This document shows positions 18,752 to 26,277 of a DNA stretch of 64,000 nucleotides, one piece after another (position 1 is the stretch's first letter; each line of letters opens with the position of its first letter). The notes under the pieces are model-generated. The model saw nothing but the letters and a program-made list of their open reading frames with translations. It did no database searches and had not been told where the DNA came from. The stretch lies in the NCBI RefSeq assembly GCF_013340285.1, contig NZ_BLVO01000016.1, forward strand, positions 237,021 to 301,020. Reading direction: 5' to 3'. Both the position numbers and the translations under genes were made by a program. Source of the DNA: Desulfovibrio subterraneus. GTDB taxonomy: Bacteria > Desulfobacterota > Desulfovibrionia > Desulfovibrionales > Desulfovibrionaceae.

Positions 18752-19087
18752 CTATTGAATAACAACACCATTCTCTATCTTATACATCTTGCTTAAATCT
18801 TTTGTAACCAGATATTTTCCTTTATATTTACGCTCGCTGACTAATCCATAGGCCGCGATAATGAGAAATACAACGGCGTAACTATCATCAAGAGCAAAAT
18901 AAATTGTCGATAACGCAAATATCAATACAACAAAACAATATCTCCGCATTGTAAAATCTCTAAATATGAACTGCTCACACCCTATATATTTTGATTTATG
19001 AGCCTTTTCATATATAAATTTAACAATTCCAAACACAATCAAGCACCACATTGAGGGAGATGACAACAAACCAACGACAATATCCAT
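18752..19087 (-). CDS. Small membrane protein, orphan immunity candidate
   Basis: 111 residues, AT-rich unlike the surrounding chromosome. Hydrophobic segments at about 12-26, 50-66 and 68-84 suggest three membrane helices with a basic C-terminal tail. It begins 50 bp after a truncated second copy of the RHS core (19139-19231). AAGGTAGG precedes the ATG. I recognise no family. The position, directly behind an RHS core that has lost its toxin domain, is what a displaced immunity gene would occupy. That function is inferred from context only. Confidence 0.5.
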   Translation of the reverse strand: MDIVVGLLSSPSMWCLIVFGIVKFIYEKAHKSKYIGCEQFIFRDFTMRRYCFVVLIFALSTIYFALDDSYAVVFLIIAAYGLVSERKYKGKYLVTKDLSKMYKIENGVVIQ

Positions 19088-19138
19088 ATTGACCTACCTT
19101 AACGTGGAAAAGAGAGAATAAGGCAATTCTATCCGACA

Positions 19139-19231
19139 AAGCGGCCGATGCGCGGGTCGTACTCACGGTAGCCCAGATGAACGAGGCCGGTGTCGGCATC
19201 GAGCAGACCGCCACCAAAGCCGAAGGGAATG
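19139..19231 (-). pseudogene. Truncated second copy of the RHS core (displaced toxin remnant)
   Basis: These 93 bp match 20291-20383 of the full RHS gene with two mismatches. In the RHS frame they encode PFGFGGGLLDADTG and REYDPRIGRF, then stop after two more codons. An in-frame TAG lies a few codons upstream and there is no start, so the piece is not a gene by itself. It is the core that normally precedes a variable C-terminal toxin; here the toxin is gone. Such orphan fragments are typical of RHS loci that change their toxin tip by recombination. A small membrane-protein gene follows. Confidence 0.8.
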
Positions 19232-19320
19232 TGTATAGAAAAGGAATTGCCCCCCTAGAGCTCAGCAAACCCGATGCAGAAGGGGGCCTCACCAGCCGCG
19301 ATAAAAGAATCACGAAACAC

Positions 19321-19593
19321 CTAGTCGCGCCCCCTTTTAGCCTTTATCCCTACTGCAAAAACAAAAGATACAAGCAGAGCTACAATCACGTTTACGTGAA
19401 AGGGAACAACTAACAAGGCGTGCTGAACTCCATACGTTTCTATCAACTCCGGCAAGAGGATTACTTGTCTGAACAGCGCTAGCAAAACAGTCACCACAAT
19501 AAACCGCCATCCATTCAAATATCGCAAACAGAGAACGCACACTATGGTAGACATACAAATTTGCAACATCACATTCATAACATCACTTTTCAC
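19321..19593 (-). CDS. Small membrane protein behind the RHS-PLA2 toxin (second immunity candidate)
   Basis: 90 residues from GTG 19593, or 85 from ATG 19578; neither has a clear ribosome site. It overlaps the end of the preceding small gene by 11 bp, suggesting translational coupling. Three hydrophobic stretches (MLQICMSTIVCVLCLRYL, FIVVTVLLALFRQVILL and NVIVALLVSFVFAVGI) suggest three membrane helices. AT-rich. No family recognised. The tight position behind the toxin-end RHS gene supports a role in self-protection, as part of a two-gene immunity unit or as a leftover from an earlier toxin. Confidence 0.5.
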   Translation of the reverse strand: MKSDVMNVMLQICMSTIVCVLCLRYLNGWRFIVVTVLLALFRQVILLPELIETYGVQHALLVVPFHVNVIVALLVSFVFAVGIKAKRGRD

Positions 19594-19840
19594 TTCTTAA
19601 TTTTAACCAGCGCGCTATAAATACTACAAAAGACATCAACAATGAGACCATAAACAACAGGCCAGCAGTAATTATAAAACCATACGTTTCCTGAGTATCA
19701 TTCATATAACTATTCACAAACTGCAGCACATCATACAAAACAGAAGTGATTACTGAATAACACAACCGGACTACTGGCTTTTCAAATGCTATATTACATA
19801 CGCACACTGAAAACAGGCAAGTAAATACGATCTCAACCAA
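19583..19840 (-). CDS. Small membrane protein directly after the RHS-PLA2 gene (primary immunity candidate)
   Basis: About 85 residues from a TTG at 19840, which has GGGAGGAGG 7 nt upstream. The ATG at 19864 would place that ribosome site inside the gene and has none of its own, so I prefer TTG. It begins 26 bp after the RHS stop (2 bp if the ATG is used). Hydrophobic segments IVFTCLFSVCVCNIAF, VITSVLYDVLQFV and FIITAGLLFMVSLLMSFVVF suggest three membrane helices. AT-rich. A membrane-embedded antidote would suit a phospholipase toxin. No family is recognised and the role is inferred from gene order. Confidence 0.55.
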   Translation of the reverse strand: MVEIVFTCLFSVCVCNIAFEKPVVRLCYSVITSVLYDVLQFVNSYMNDTQETYGFIITAGLLFMVSLLMSFVVFIARWLKLRSEK

Positions 19841-19866
19841 TGCCCACCCTCCTCCCTCAAACATTT

Positions 19867-21546
19867 CTACTGCTGCGCCTTGCTATATGCAGATCCACCG
19901 AAGTGCTTTACTGCACCATAATACAAATCACGCGAAACACCGCACAACGCGTTACCGCCCTCTCTGCATACTTTATCCATGCTTCTTCTAAATTGCATGT
20001 CACAATCTTCCTTTTGGCTCCCTTTCGTACCATAGCAAACGTCATGTTCGCGGCAGGCTGCAGAAAAATTGTTCCCCAAAGGGCTCTCCGGGACAAAGCT
20101 TGAGTTCCAGCCAGAGCCGCACCAGTCCTCATCAGATCCTCCCGCCTTCTGACCCGCGCCGCTTCCTTTTTCAGCACTGCTAGCTGCTGGTTCCAACCCC
20201 AGCGGGTCCACAAGGTTCACCGGATCATCGAGGCAGTAGCCGTATACATCCACATCGCCGCCAGCGTAGCCGATGGGATCGGGCTGGATGAAGCGGCCGA
20301 TGCGCGGGTCATACTCACGGTAGCCCAGATGAACGAGGCCGGTGTCGGCATCGAGCAGGCCGCCACCAAAGCCGAAGGGAATGCGGACATTCTCCGCCAA
20401 CATGCTGATGACATTGCCAAACGCATCATGTTTGTAAGCCTGTATCAAATCGCCGTTTGCGTTGGCAACCGCAAACGGGGTGCCCGCATGGTCAAAGGCG
20501 ATGGAATAGCGCTGCCCCGCACATTCCATGCACGCGGGCATGCGCGAGCCCTGCTGGTACAGGAAGCGGCAGAGGCCGGAACCATCAGGGCGGGAAGTTC
20601 CTTCCAGCGTCGCGGCTCCGCGCCATGCGTACTTTTCCAGCATCACGCCGTTCACACTCTTGGCAATGCGCCTGCCCGCGGCATCCAGCAGATATTCCAC
20701 CACCCTGCCGTCAGGGAGCGCCACCGCGGCAAGATTGCCCGCTGCGTCATATGCATAGTTGGTTTCACCACCCGCCGAGAGACGGCGCACCAGCCTGCCG
20801 TAGTCGTCATAGGCGAAACGCTCTGCCCCCGCCTGAACCAGACGCCCCGCGTTGTCATAGGCATAGCGGACCTCGCCCGCGCCTGCATGGGCTGACGCCA
20901 GACGCTCACCCGCAGGTCCGTACAGGTAGGTCTCCGTCAGCATCCGAGCCTGTACCACAGGTTGCACCTTGGCCTGCACCGAAGATTGCCCCAAAAGTTG
21001 CCCTGTAGGTTCCACAGGCACGAGACCCGCGCCCTGACCGCCCCGGCCAGAAGACTGATCTTCCTGTGTTCCCTTGGCAGCGCGCGGCGCATACGGGTCA
21101 CGCCCCTGTACGGCAACCATATCCCCGCCTGCAATCAGCCGTCCTGCGGCATCGTAGGCATAGAAACGCTCATCCATGCCCAGAGCGGTTCGCATGACCT
21201 TGCGGATGATGCGCCCCTCTTCGTCACGCTGCACAAAGAGTTCAGCGAACTCAGGCCGTGCAGCAGGCAACGCAATGCTCGATGTACCCCCATATGCCTG
21301 ATTCTGCGGGCAGACAGGGAAGCGGCGCAGCTCTTCAGCGGGCAGCGAGTCGGGCGTCAGGTCACTCAGCTGGTCGGGTCCGGCCTGCGGCATGGCGGTT
21401 CTGCCGGAAGCGATGCCCCCGGATGCTGTCAGGGCAGATGCCGGGGCTGCGGGGACGCCCCCCTTTCCCGGCACTGCCAACGACTTTTGCAGTGCCAACC
21501 GCCCCCTGCCCTGCACGCCCGCCGAGCCCGATACGCCCGATGTCAT
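19867..21546 (-). CDS. RHS repeat protein with C-terminal phospholipase A2-like toxin domain
   Basis: 559 residues from ATG 21546. The same frame continues upstream to a TAG at 21610-21612, beyond which a 119-codon segment precedes it (listed separately). YD-type repeats fill about 110-380 (YDAAGRLIAGG, YDNAGRLVQAG, YDDYGRLVRR, YDAAGNLAAV). The RHS core follows, with REYDPRIGRFIQPDPIGYAG, and closes at DPLGLEP (447-453). The variable tip (about 471-559) has WCGSGW, a Ca-loop-like element, and CREHDVCYG with the His-Asp pair (501-502) of phospholipase A2, plus six cysteines (476, 498, 504, 515, 527, 535) able to form three disulfides. Disulfides suggest action outside the cytoplasm. No VgrG, PAAR or other secretion gene is nearby, and the export route is unknown. 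Confidence 0.8.
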   Translation of the reverse strand: MTSGVSGSAGVQGRGRLALQKSLAVPGKGGVPAAPASALTASGGIASGRTAMPQAGPDQLSDLTPDSLPAEELRRFPVCPQNQAYGGTSSIALPAARPEFAELFVQRDEEGRIIRKVMRTALGMDERFYAYDAAGRLIAGGDMVAVQGRDPYAPRAAKGTQEDQSSGRGGQGAGLVPVEPTGQLLGQSSVQAKVQPVVQARMLTETYLYGPAGERLASAHAGAGEVRYAYDNAGRLVQAGAERFAYDDYGRLVRRLSAGGETNYAYDAAGNLAAVALPDGRVVEYLLDAAGRRIAKSVNGVMLEKYAWRGAATLEGTSRPDGSGLCRFLYQQGSRMPACMECAGQRYSIAFDHAGTPFAVANANGDLIQAYKHDAFGNVISMLAENVRIPFGFGGGLLDADTGLVHLGYREYDPRIGRFIQPDPIGYAGGDVDVYGYCLDDPVNLVDPLGLEPAASSAEKGSGAGQKAGGSDEDWCGSGWNSSFVPESPLGNNFSAACREHDVCYGTKGSQKEDCDMQFRRSMDKVCREGGNALCGVSRDLYYGAVKHFGGSAYSKAQQ

Positions 21547-21609
21547 TACCCCTGCGCCTGTTGCCCTTCCATCGCCTGCCAGAGCCAGTCCTTCACCTGC
21601 ACGAACTGC

Positions 21610-21969
21610 CTAATTGCCACCCGCTACTCCGGCAGGCCGGTAGCCTGCCTGATCCGCGAACACGGGCAAACCCGCGGCATCGCATTGCAGTTCCCATTCA
21701 TCCGCAAACATACCGCTCACACCGGCCACCCTGCGTTCCGCAAAGGGCTGCTCTGCGGGCATGCCGCTACGGGACACCGCAGCGACGTGCGCATACGGTG
21801 CTCCCTCCATGTTACCCATGTTACACATGTAACCCGTGTTGCCCGTGTTGCCTGTTCTGCCTGCATGCTGGCCCGCACCCTGATCTGCAAACATGCCCTG
21901 CAAGCATTCCTCCGTACTCAGAATACACGGCTGTCCTCCCGCGTATCCCGAACGTATTCCTCTGATCAT
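21610..21969 (-). CDS. N-terminal segment of the RHS gene, cut off by an in-frame amber codon
   Basis: ATG 21969 has AGGAG 6 nt upstream and opens 119 codons ending in TAG (21612-21610). The frame then continues without shift for 21 codons to ATG 21546 of the RHS gene, so the two are one reading frame broken by a single stop. The segment is Gly/Ala/Met/Cys-rich, with a GNTGNTGYMCNMGNM stretch encoded by a 9-bp DNA repeat, and ends in DEWELQCDAAGLPVF. No signal peptide or PAAR motif is seen. It may be a recent nonsense mutation, a read-through site, or a separate small ORF. The ATG at 21546 has only a weak ribosome site, which argues that the original gene started here. Confidence 0.5.
   Translation of the reverse strand: MIRGIRSGYAGGQPCILSTEECLQGMFADQGAGQHAGRTGNTGNTGYMCNMGNMEGAPYAHVAAVSRSGMPAEQPFAERRVAGVSGMFADEWELQCDAAGLPVFADQAGYRPAGVAGGN
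21807..21860. repeat. Degenerate 9-bp tandem repeat in the RHS N-terminal segment
   Basis: Six consecutive 9-bp units (CCATGTTAC twice, ACATGTAAC, CCGTGTTGC twice, CTGTTCTGC) encode a tripeptide repeat of the G-N-T / G-N-M kind on the minus strand. Unit length is a multiple of three, so copy-number change would keep frame. Confidence 0.7.
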
Positions 21970-22149
21970 GTTCATCTCCTGCCTGTTGAGGAAGATTATG
22001 CACCGACGAAACCCGCTGCTCCGCCGCGATGCCCCCTGTAGCACCCGCAATTTTGCGGATTCGGCGTGCACACGGTCTCACCATGCCGGAAGGATGGTCC
22101 CGAATGGGCGTAAGGGAAGGTGGACAGCAATCGCCATAGCACGCAAAAA

Positions 22150-22185
22150 AGCCCGTTTCCGGCTCAAAAACACCGGAAACGGGCT
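22150..22185 (-). terminator. Rho-independent terminator of the dpp operon
   Basis: Perfect 13-bp arms AGCCCGTTTCCGG (22150-22162) and CCGGAAACGGGCT (22173-22185). On the minus strand the hairpin is followed by TTTTTTGCG. It lies 27 bp after the dppF stop. The rest of 21970-22149 is the leader of the RHS gene. Confidence 0.85.
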
Positions 22186-22211
22186 CACATGCATGTCATG
22201 CGTATTTTGCG

Positions 22212-23222
22212 CTACAAACGCCCTTCCTCGACTCCGTGGCAGGCAACCACGGTTCCGCTTTCAAGCGTCCGTGCAACAGGCACTTCCTTCATGCAGCGTT
22301 CCTGCGCATACGGACAGCGGCCATGGAACACGCAGCCGGAAGGCAGGTTGATGGGCGTAGGCACATCGCCCGTCAGCTTAAGGTGCTGGAACCCCTTGCC
22401 GATACGCGGAATGGCTGAAAGCAATGCCCTGGTGTAGGGGTGCTGGGGGTTCTCGAACAGCTCTTTGGACGTGGCGAGCTCGCACAGGGAACCGAGATAC
22501 AGCACGGCAACGCGGTCCGAGATATGCTCAACAACCGAAAGGTCATGGCTGATGAACAGGTAGGTCAGATTGCGCTGCTCCTGCAGGTCCATCATCAGGT
22601 TGAGCACCTGCGCCTGAATGGAAACGTCCAGTGCGGAGATGGGCTCGTCGGCCACGATGAACTCGGGGTCCAGCACGAGCGCACGCGCAATGGATATGCG
22701 CTGACGCTGGCCGCCGGAGAATTCATGCGGATACCGTTCTGCCCACTGGGGGTTGATGCCCACCTGTTCCATCACCTCCGCAACTTTCTCGCGCACCTGC
22801 GCATCGGAAAGCTCCGGCTTGTGGAAGCGGACAGGCTCTTCGAGAATCTGGCGCACACGCATACGGGGGTTCAGCGAGGCATAGGGGTCCTGAAAGACCA
22901 TCTGCGCCTTGGTGCGGAACGGACGCCTTTTGGTGCCCTGCAGATTGTCTATCCGCTGATCACGGTAGTAAATCTCGCCGCTGGTGGGCGGATACAGCCC
23001 GATAACCACACGCGCAAGGGTAGACTTGCCGCAACCGGATTCGCCCACCACGGAAAGGGTTTCCCCTGCCATGATGTCGAGACTCACGTCGTTCACGGCA
23101 TGAACCACAGAGCGGTTGCGGACGATCTTGCCACCGGAAAAGGTGAGCTGATCCAGCAGACCGCCGGAGATGTCAAAGTGCTTTACGACATTCTTTATGC
23201 TTACAAGAGGCGTATTACCCAT
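22212..23222 (-). CDS. dppF: Peptide ABC transporter ATP-binding protein (DppF/OppF)
   Basis: 336 residues. Walker [11 protein letters not shown]-loop [13 protein letters not shown], signature [15 protein letters not shown] and Walker [12 protein letters not shown] are all intact. The C-terminal oligopeptide-transporter extension holds [15 protein letters not shown] and a late VVACHG. Equivalent cysteines in some DppD/DppF proteins bind an Fe-S cluster; whether this one does is not known. It starts 2 bp after the dppD stop and is the last gene of the five-gene set. It powers uptake of di- or oligopeptides through the DppBC channel. Opp and Dpp cannot be told apart by sequence alone. Confidence 0.9.
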   Translation of the reverse strand: MGNTPLVSIKNVVKHFDISGGLLDQLTFSGGKIVRNRSVVHAVNDVSLDIMAGETLSVVGESGCGKSTLARVVIGLYPPTSGEIYYRDQRIDNLQGTKRRPFRTKAQMVFQDPYASLNPRMRVRQILEEPVRFHKPELSDAQVREKVAEVMEQVGINPQWAERYPHEFSGGQRQRISIARALVLDPEFIVADEPISALDVSIQAQVLNLMMDLQEQRNLTYLFISHDLSVVEHISDRVAVLYLGSLCELATSKELFENPQHPYTRALLSAIPRIGKGFQHLKLTGDVPTPINLPSGCVFHGRCPYAQERCMKEVPVARTLESGTVVACHGVEEGRL

Positions 23223-23224
23223 GA

Positions 23225-24184
23225 CTACTCCAGTTCATGACAAGCGGCGCAAACGCCGGTTTTCTTGAGCTCCAGCAAGGGAACTCTGGAAAGACAGACG
23301 TCCTTGCACAGATCGCAGCGGTTGTTGAAAGCGCAGCCTTCCGGAATGTCCGTAAGGCTGGGCATGCTGCCGGGAATCTGGTTCAGGCGTGAGCCGGTGG
23401 CCCCTTCGGGCAGCGCGGCTATAAGACCTCTGGTGTAGGGGTGCTGCGGGTTGGTACAGACCTGTTCGGTTTCTCCCAGCTCCACAATGCTGCCTGCGTA
23501 CATAACGGCCACCTTCTGCGTCACCTGCGATACGACACCAAGGTCGTGGGTGATGAGGATAAGGCCCATGTTCTCGTTTTTACAGAGCTCAAGCAGCAGG
23601 TCCATTATCTCCGCCTGAATGGTCACGTCCAGCGCGGTGGTGGGCTCGTCCGCAATGATGAGCGCGGGGTCGGTCAGCAGCGCAATGGCAATGACGATGC
23701 GCTGGCGCATGCCGCCGGAGAACTCGTGCGGGTATTGCTTAAGCCGCTTTTCGGGAGAGTTGATGTATACCTTGCGCAGTTTGTCGATGGCGATGGCCTC
23801 CGCCTCCTTTTTGGAGATGTTCTTGTGGGCCATCAGCGTTTCTATCATCTGCGTCCCGATGGTGAGCACCGGGTTCAGGGTCATCATGGGGTCCTGGAAG
23901 ATCATGCTGATGCGGTTGCCCCGCACCCGGCGCATTTCTTCTTCAGAAAGGGTCGCAAGATCGCGACCGTCGAACCACACCGAGCCGCCTGCAAGGAAGC
24001 CCGGTTTGGAGATCAGATTTATTATGGAAAAACCCGTAACCGATTTGCCTGCGCCGGATTCGCCCACAAGGCCGAGGCGTTCCCCGCGCTTGAGCGTGAA
24101 GGAAACGTTGTTCACGGCCGTAAGCGCATAATCACGCAGGGCAAACTTGACGGTCAGGTTTCGTACGTCAAGCAAAGTATCCAT
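23225..24184 (-). CDS. dppD: Peptide ABC transporter ATP-binding protein (DppD/OppD)
   Basis: 319 residues. Walker A GESGAGKS, MIFQDPMMTLNPV, signature FSGGMRQRIVIAIAL and Walker B IIADEPTTALD. The C-terminus carries CAFNNRCDLCKDVC plus a final VCAACH, the cysteine pattern described for Fe-S-binding DppD proteins. It pairs with DppF as the second nucleotide-binding subunit. The gap to dppC upstream is 5 bp and to dppF downstream 2 bp, so the genes form one transcript. Confidence 0.9.
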   Translation of the reverse strand: MDTLLDVRNLTVKFALRDYALTAVNNVSFTLKRGERLGLVGESGAGKSVTGFSIINLISKPGFLAGGSVWFDGRDLATLSEEEMRRVRGNRISMIFQDPMMTLNPVLTIGTQMIETLMAHKNISKKEAEAIAIDKLRKVYINSPEKRLKQYPHEFSGGMRQRIVIAIALLTDPALIIADEPTTALDVTIQAEIMDLLLELCKNENMGLILITHDLGVVSQVTQKVAVMYAGSIVELGETEQVCTNPQHPYTRGLIAALPEGATGSRLNQIPGSMPSLTDIPEGCAFNNRCDLCKDVCLSRVPLLELKKTGVCAACHELE

Positions 24185-24189
24185 GTTCC

Positions 24190-25095
24190 CTAGTCCTTAT
24201 AGAGTTTGGGATTCAGGAAATCCCGCAGCCAGTCGCCCAGCAGGTTGATGGAAAGCACCAGCAGCACCAGTACCAGACCCGGGAACAGGGTAATCCACCA
24301 GCTGCCGCTCAGCACATAGGTGAAACCGGATTTGATGAGCGAGCCGAGGGAAGGCTGGGTGGCGGGCATGCCGAGACCGAGGAAGGAAAGTGCCGCTTCG
24401 CTCATGACCGCGTTGGCCACCTGCACGGTGGAGATGACGAGCACGGGCGTAAGCGTGTTGGGCAGAATGTGGCGCCACATGATGCGCGAAGGCTTAAGGC
24501 CGATAACGCGGGCGGCTTCCACATATTCCTTCTTCTTTTCCGCAAGCACGGAGGCGCGCACGGTACGTGCATACTGCGGCCATTCCGAGATGCCGATAAC
24601 GAACACGAGGAACGGCAGTGCAATGTTGGCATATCCGGCAACGCCGAAAGCCGTCTGCAGAATGGCGCCGAAGAAGATGGCCACCATGTAGGAAGAGAAG
24701 GACAACTGCACGTCGGTGATTCGCATCAGAATGGAATCAATCTTGCCGCCCTTGTAGCCGGAAACAAGGCCCACGATGATGCCGAGCCCTGCCTGCAGCA
24801 CAACGGCACCAAGGCCGATGAGCAGCGAAACGCGCGCACCGTAAAGAATGGTGGACCATATATCGCGGCCCTGCGCATCGGTACCGAGCAGGAAGTTGCC
24901 GCCGGAAATCCACATGGGCGCTATTTCGGCGTCCATGATGTCGATGGAGGAGCCGTCATAGGGGTTCTGTGTGGCCAGCAGGGGCGCAAACAGCGCAAGC
25001 ATCAGCAGAATGAACAGAATGAGAAAACTGCCGACCGCAACAGGGTCGCGCAGAAAGCTGTACAGAAAGTAGGATTCGCGGAATTTTTTCCACAT
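24190..25095 (-). CDS. dppC: Peptide ABC transporter permease (DppC/OppC)
   Basis: 301 residues. A first membrane helix near 25-47 (FLILFILLMLALFAPLLA) is followed by an extracytoplasmic loop with FLLGTDAQGRDIWSTILYGAR, the DppC/OppC signature. Then come about five helices with the EAA-type coupling loop EAARVIGLKPSRIMWRHILP. It forms the inner-membrane channel with DppB. It is separated from dppB by 3 bp and dppD by 5 bp. Confidence 0.92.
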   Translation of the reverse strand: MWKKFRESYFLYSFLRDPVAVGSFLILFILLMLALFAPLLATQNPYDGSSIDIMDAEIAPMWISGGNFLLGTDAQGRDIWSTILYGARVSLLIGLGAVVLQAGLGIIVGLVSGYKGGKIDSILMRITDVQLSFSSYMVAIFFGAILQTAFGVAGYANIALPFLVFVIGISEWPQYARTVRASVLAEKKKEYVEAARVIGLKPSRIMWRHILPNTLTPVLVISTVQVANAVMSEAALSFLGLGMPATQPSLGSLIKSGFTYVLSGSWWITLFPGLVLVLLVLSINLLGDWLRDFLNPKLYKD

Positions 25096-25098
25096 GTA

Positions 25099-26076
25099 TT
25101 ATTTCCTCCCCGAAATACGGACCATGGGGTTCACCAGGCCGTAGATAATATCCACCACCGTGTTCACGGTGACGAAGAGCGCGCCTACAAAGACAAGGTA
25201 GGCAACCAGCAGGGAGGTGTCTGAACGTTCCACGGCTTCGATGAACATGAAGCCCATGCCCTGCCACTGGAACACTGTTTCCGTCAGAATGGTGTAGGCA
25301 ATCATGATGCCTATCTGCACACCGCCCACGGTAATAACCGGCAGCAGCGTGTTCTTGAACCCGTGAACCATGAGGATGCGCCACGGCTTAAGGCCCTTGG
25401 CGCGGGCGAACTTCACATATTCCGTCTGCATTACTTCCTTCATTTCCGCACGGATAAGGCGGATAAAGAGCGGCAGCATGATGGAAGAAAGGGCAACGGA
25501 AGGCAGAATCAGGTGCTTAAGGCCGTCCAGCGTCAGCAGGCCGGTATCCCAGAAGCCCCATAGTTGCACAGTATCACCCCGTCCGTACGACGGCAGCCAG
25601 TGCAGCTCTACTGCAAACAGATAAATGAGCAGGATTGCCGTAAGGAACACGGGAACGGAAACCCCTACAATACTGAATCCCATGATGAACCGGGCCAGCC
25701 CCGACTTGGGTTTCACCGCGGCGTAAATGCCTGCGGGTGTTGAAACCAGCAGAATGATCATGGCACTGCAGAACACCAGTTCAAGCGTTGCAGGTGCCTT
25801 TTTCATGATCACTTCGGTGGCAGGTTTGCGATAGAAGAACGAACGGCCGAGGTCGCCCTGAAGCGCATTGCTTACAAAGCGGGTCCATTGCACCACTATC
25901 GGATCATTCAGACCAAGCTTGTCCCGAAGGGCCTCGCGATCGGCGGCAGACACAGACATGCCTACCATTTCGCGCACCGGATCCCCGAAGGAGTACTTGA
26001 TGCCAAAGCCTATGATGGAGATGACAAACATGACGAGCATTGCCTGCGCCAGTCGTCTCATGATGAACGCGAACAT
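25099..26076 (-). CDS. dppB: Peptide ABC transporter permease (DppB/OppB)
   Basis: 325 residues. The N-terminus MRRLAQAMLVMFVISIIGF is a membrane helix. RSFFYRKPATEVI and the coupling-loop sequence YVKFARAKGLKPWRILMVHGF are typical of DppB. Six membrane helices are expected. Two in-frame starts (26076 and the ATG five codons later) are possible; the upstream ribosome site is weak. It is the first gene after a 200-bp gap filled with hairpins behind the binding-protein gene, so it is probably expressed at a lower level than dppA. Confidence 0.9.
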   Translation of the reverse strand: MFAFIMRRLAQAMLVMFVISIIGFGIKYSFGDPVREMVGMSVSAADREALRDKLGLNDPIVVQWTRFVSNALQGDLGRSFFYRKPATEVIMKKAPATLELVFCSAMIILLVSTPAGIYAAVKPKSGLARFIMGFSIVGVSVPVFLTAILLIYLFAVELHWLPSYGRGDTVQLWGFWDTGLLTLDGLKHLILPSVALSSIMLPLFIRLIRAEMKEVMQTEYVKFARAKGLKPWRILMVHGFKNTLLPVITVGGVQIGIMIAYTILTETVFQWQGMGFMFIEAVERSDTSLLVAYLVFVGALFVTVNTVVDIIYGLVNPMVRISGRK

Positions 26077-26134
26077 AACTGTTTAATATCTTTGTTGGTT
26101 ATAGGTAATGTTGTGCGGTCGCCCGGACACGGGA

Positions 26135-26155
26135 GAACCGGCGCGGGGCCGGTTC
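26135..26155. repeat. Hairpin 3 in the dppA-dppB gap
   Basis: GAACCGGC (26135-26142) pairs with GCCGGTTC (26148-26155) over a 5-nt loop, 60 bp upstream of dppB. Confidence 0.6.
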
Positions 26156-26166
26156 CTTTCATTCGG

Positions 26167-26233
26167 TCCTTTTCAAAGTTACCCAGTTGCGACGGCGGAC
26201 GCCCGCCGCCGCTCAAAGAAACTTTGAAAAGGA
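26167..26233. repeat. Hairpin 2 in the dppA-dppB gap: long bipartite stem
   Basis: Perfect 14-bp arms TCCTTTTCAAAGTT (26167-26180) and AACTTTGAAAAGGA (26220-26233). Between them a GC-rich inner palindrome around GGCGGACGCCCGCC can form a second stem on top. It is the largest fold in the gap and could protect the dppA message from 3' decay. Confidence 0.7.
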
Positions 26234-26236
26234 GAA

Positions 26237-26260
26237 GCCGGAGCGGGTGTCCGCTCCGGC
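26237..26260 (-). terminator. Hairpin 1 directly after dppA (attenuating terminator)
   Basis: Perfect 10-bp arms GCCGGAGCGG (26237-26246) and CCGCTCCGGC (26251-26260) with a 4-nt loop, 17 bp after the dppA stop. On the minus strand it is followed by TTCTCCTTTTC, a weak T-tract. Partial termination here would give high dppA and lower dppBCDF expression. Confidence 0.65.
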
Positions 26261-26277
26261 ATTTCATCCATTCAAGG

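Noticed and set aside
19020-19313. 97-codon minus-strand ORF covering the RHS-core remnant
   Set aside because: It reads the remnant in a different frame from the RHS protein and overlaps the real small membrane gene; a shadow.
21807-21860. CRISPR-like repeat
   Set aside because: Units are 9 bp, contiguous without spacers and coding, so it is a minisatellite. No CRISPR array or cas gene was found elsewhere.
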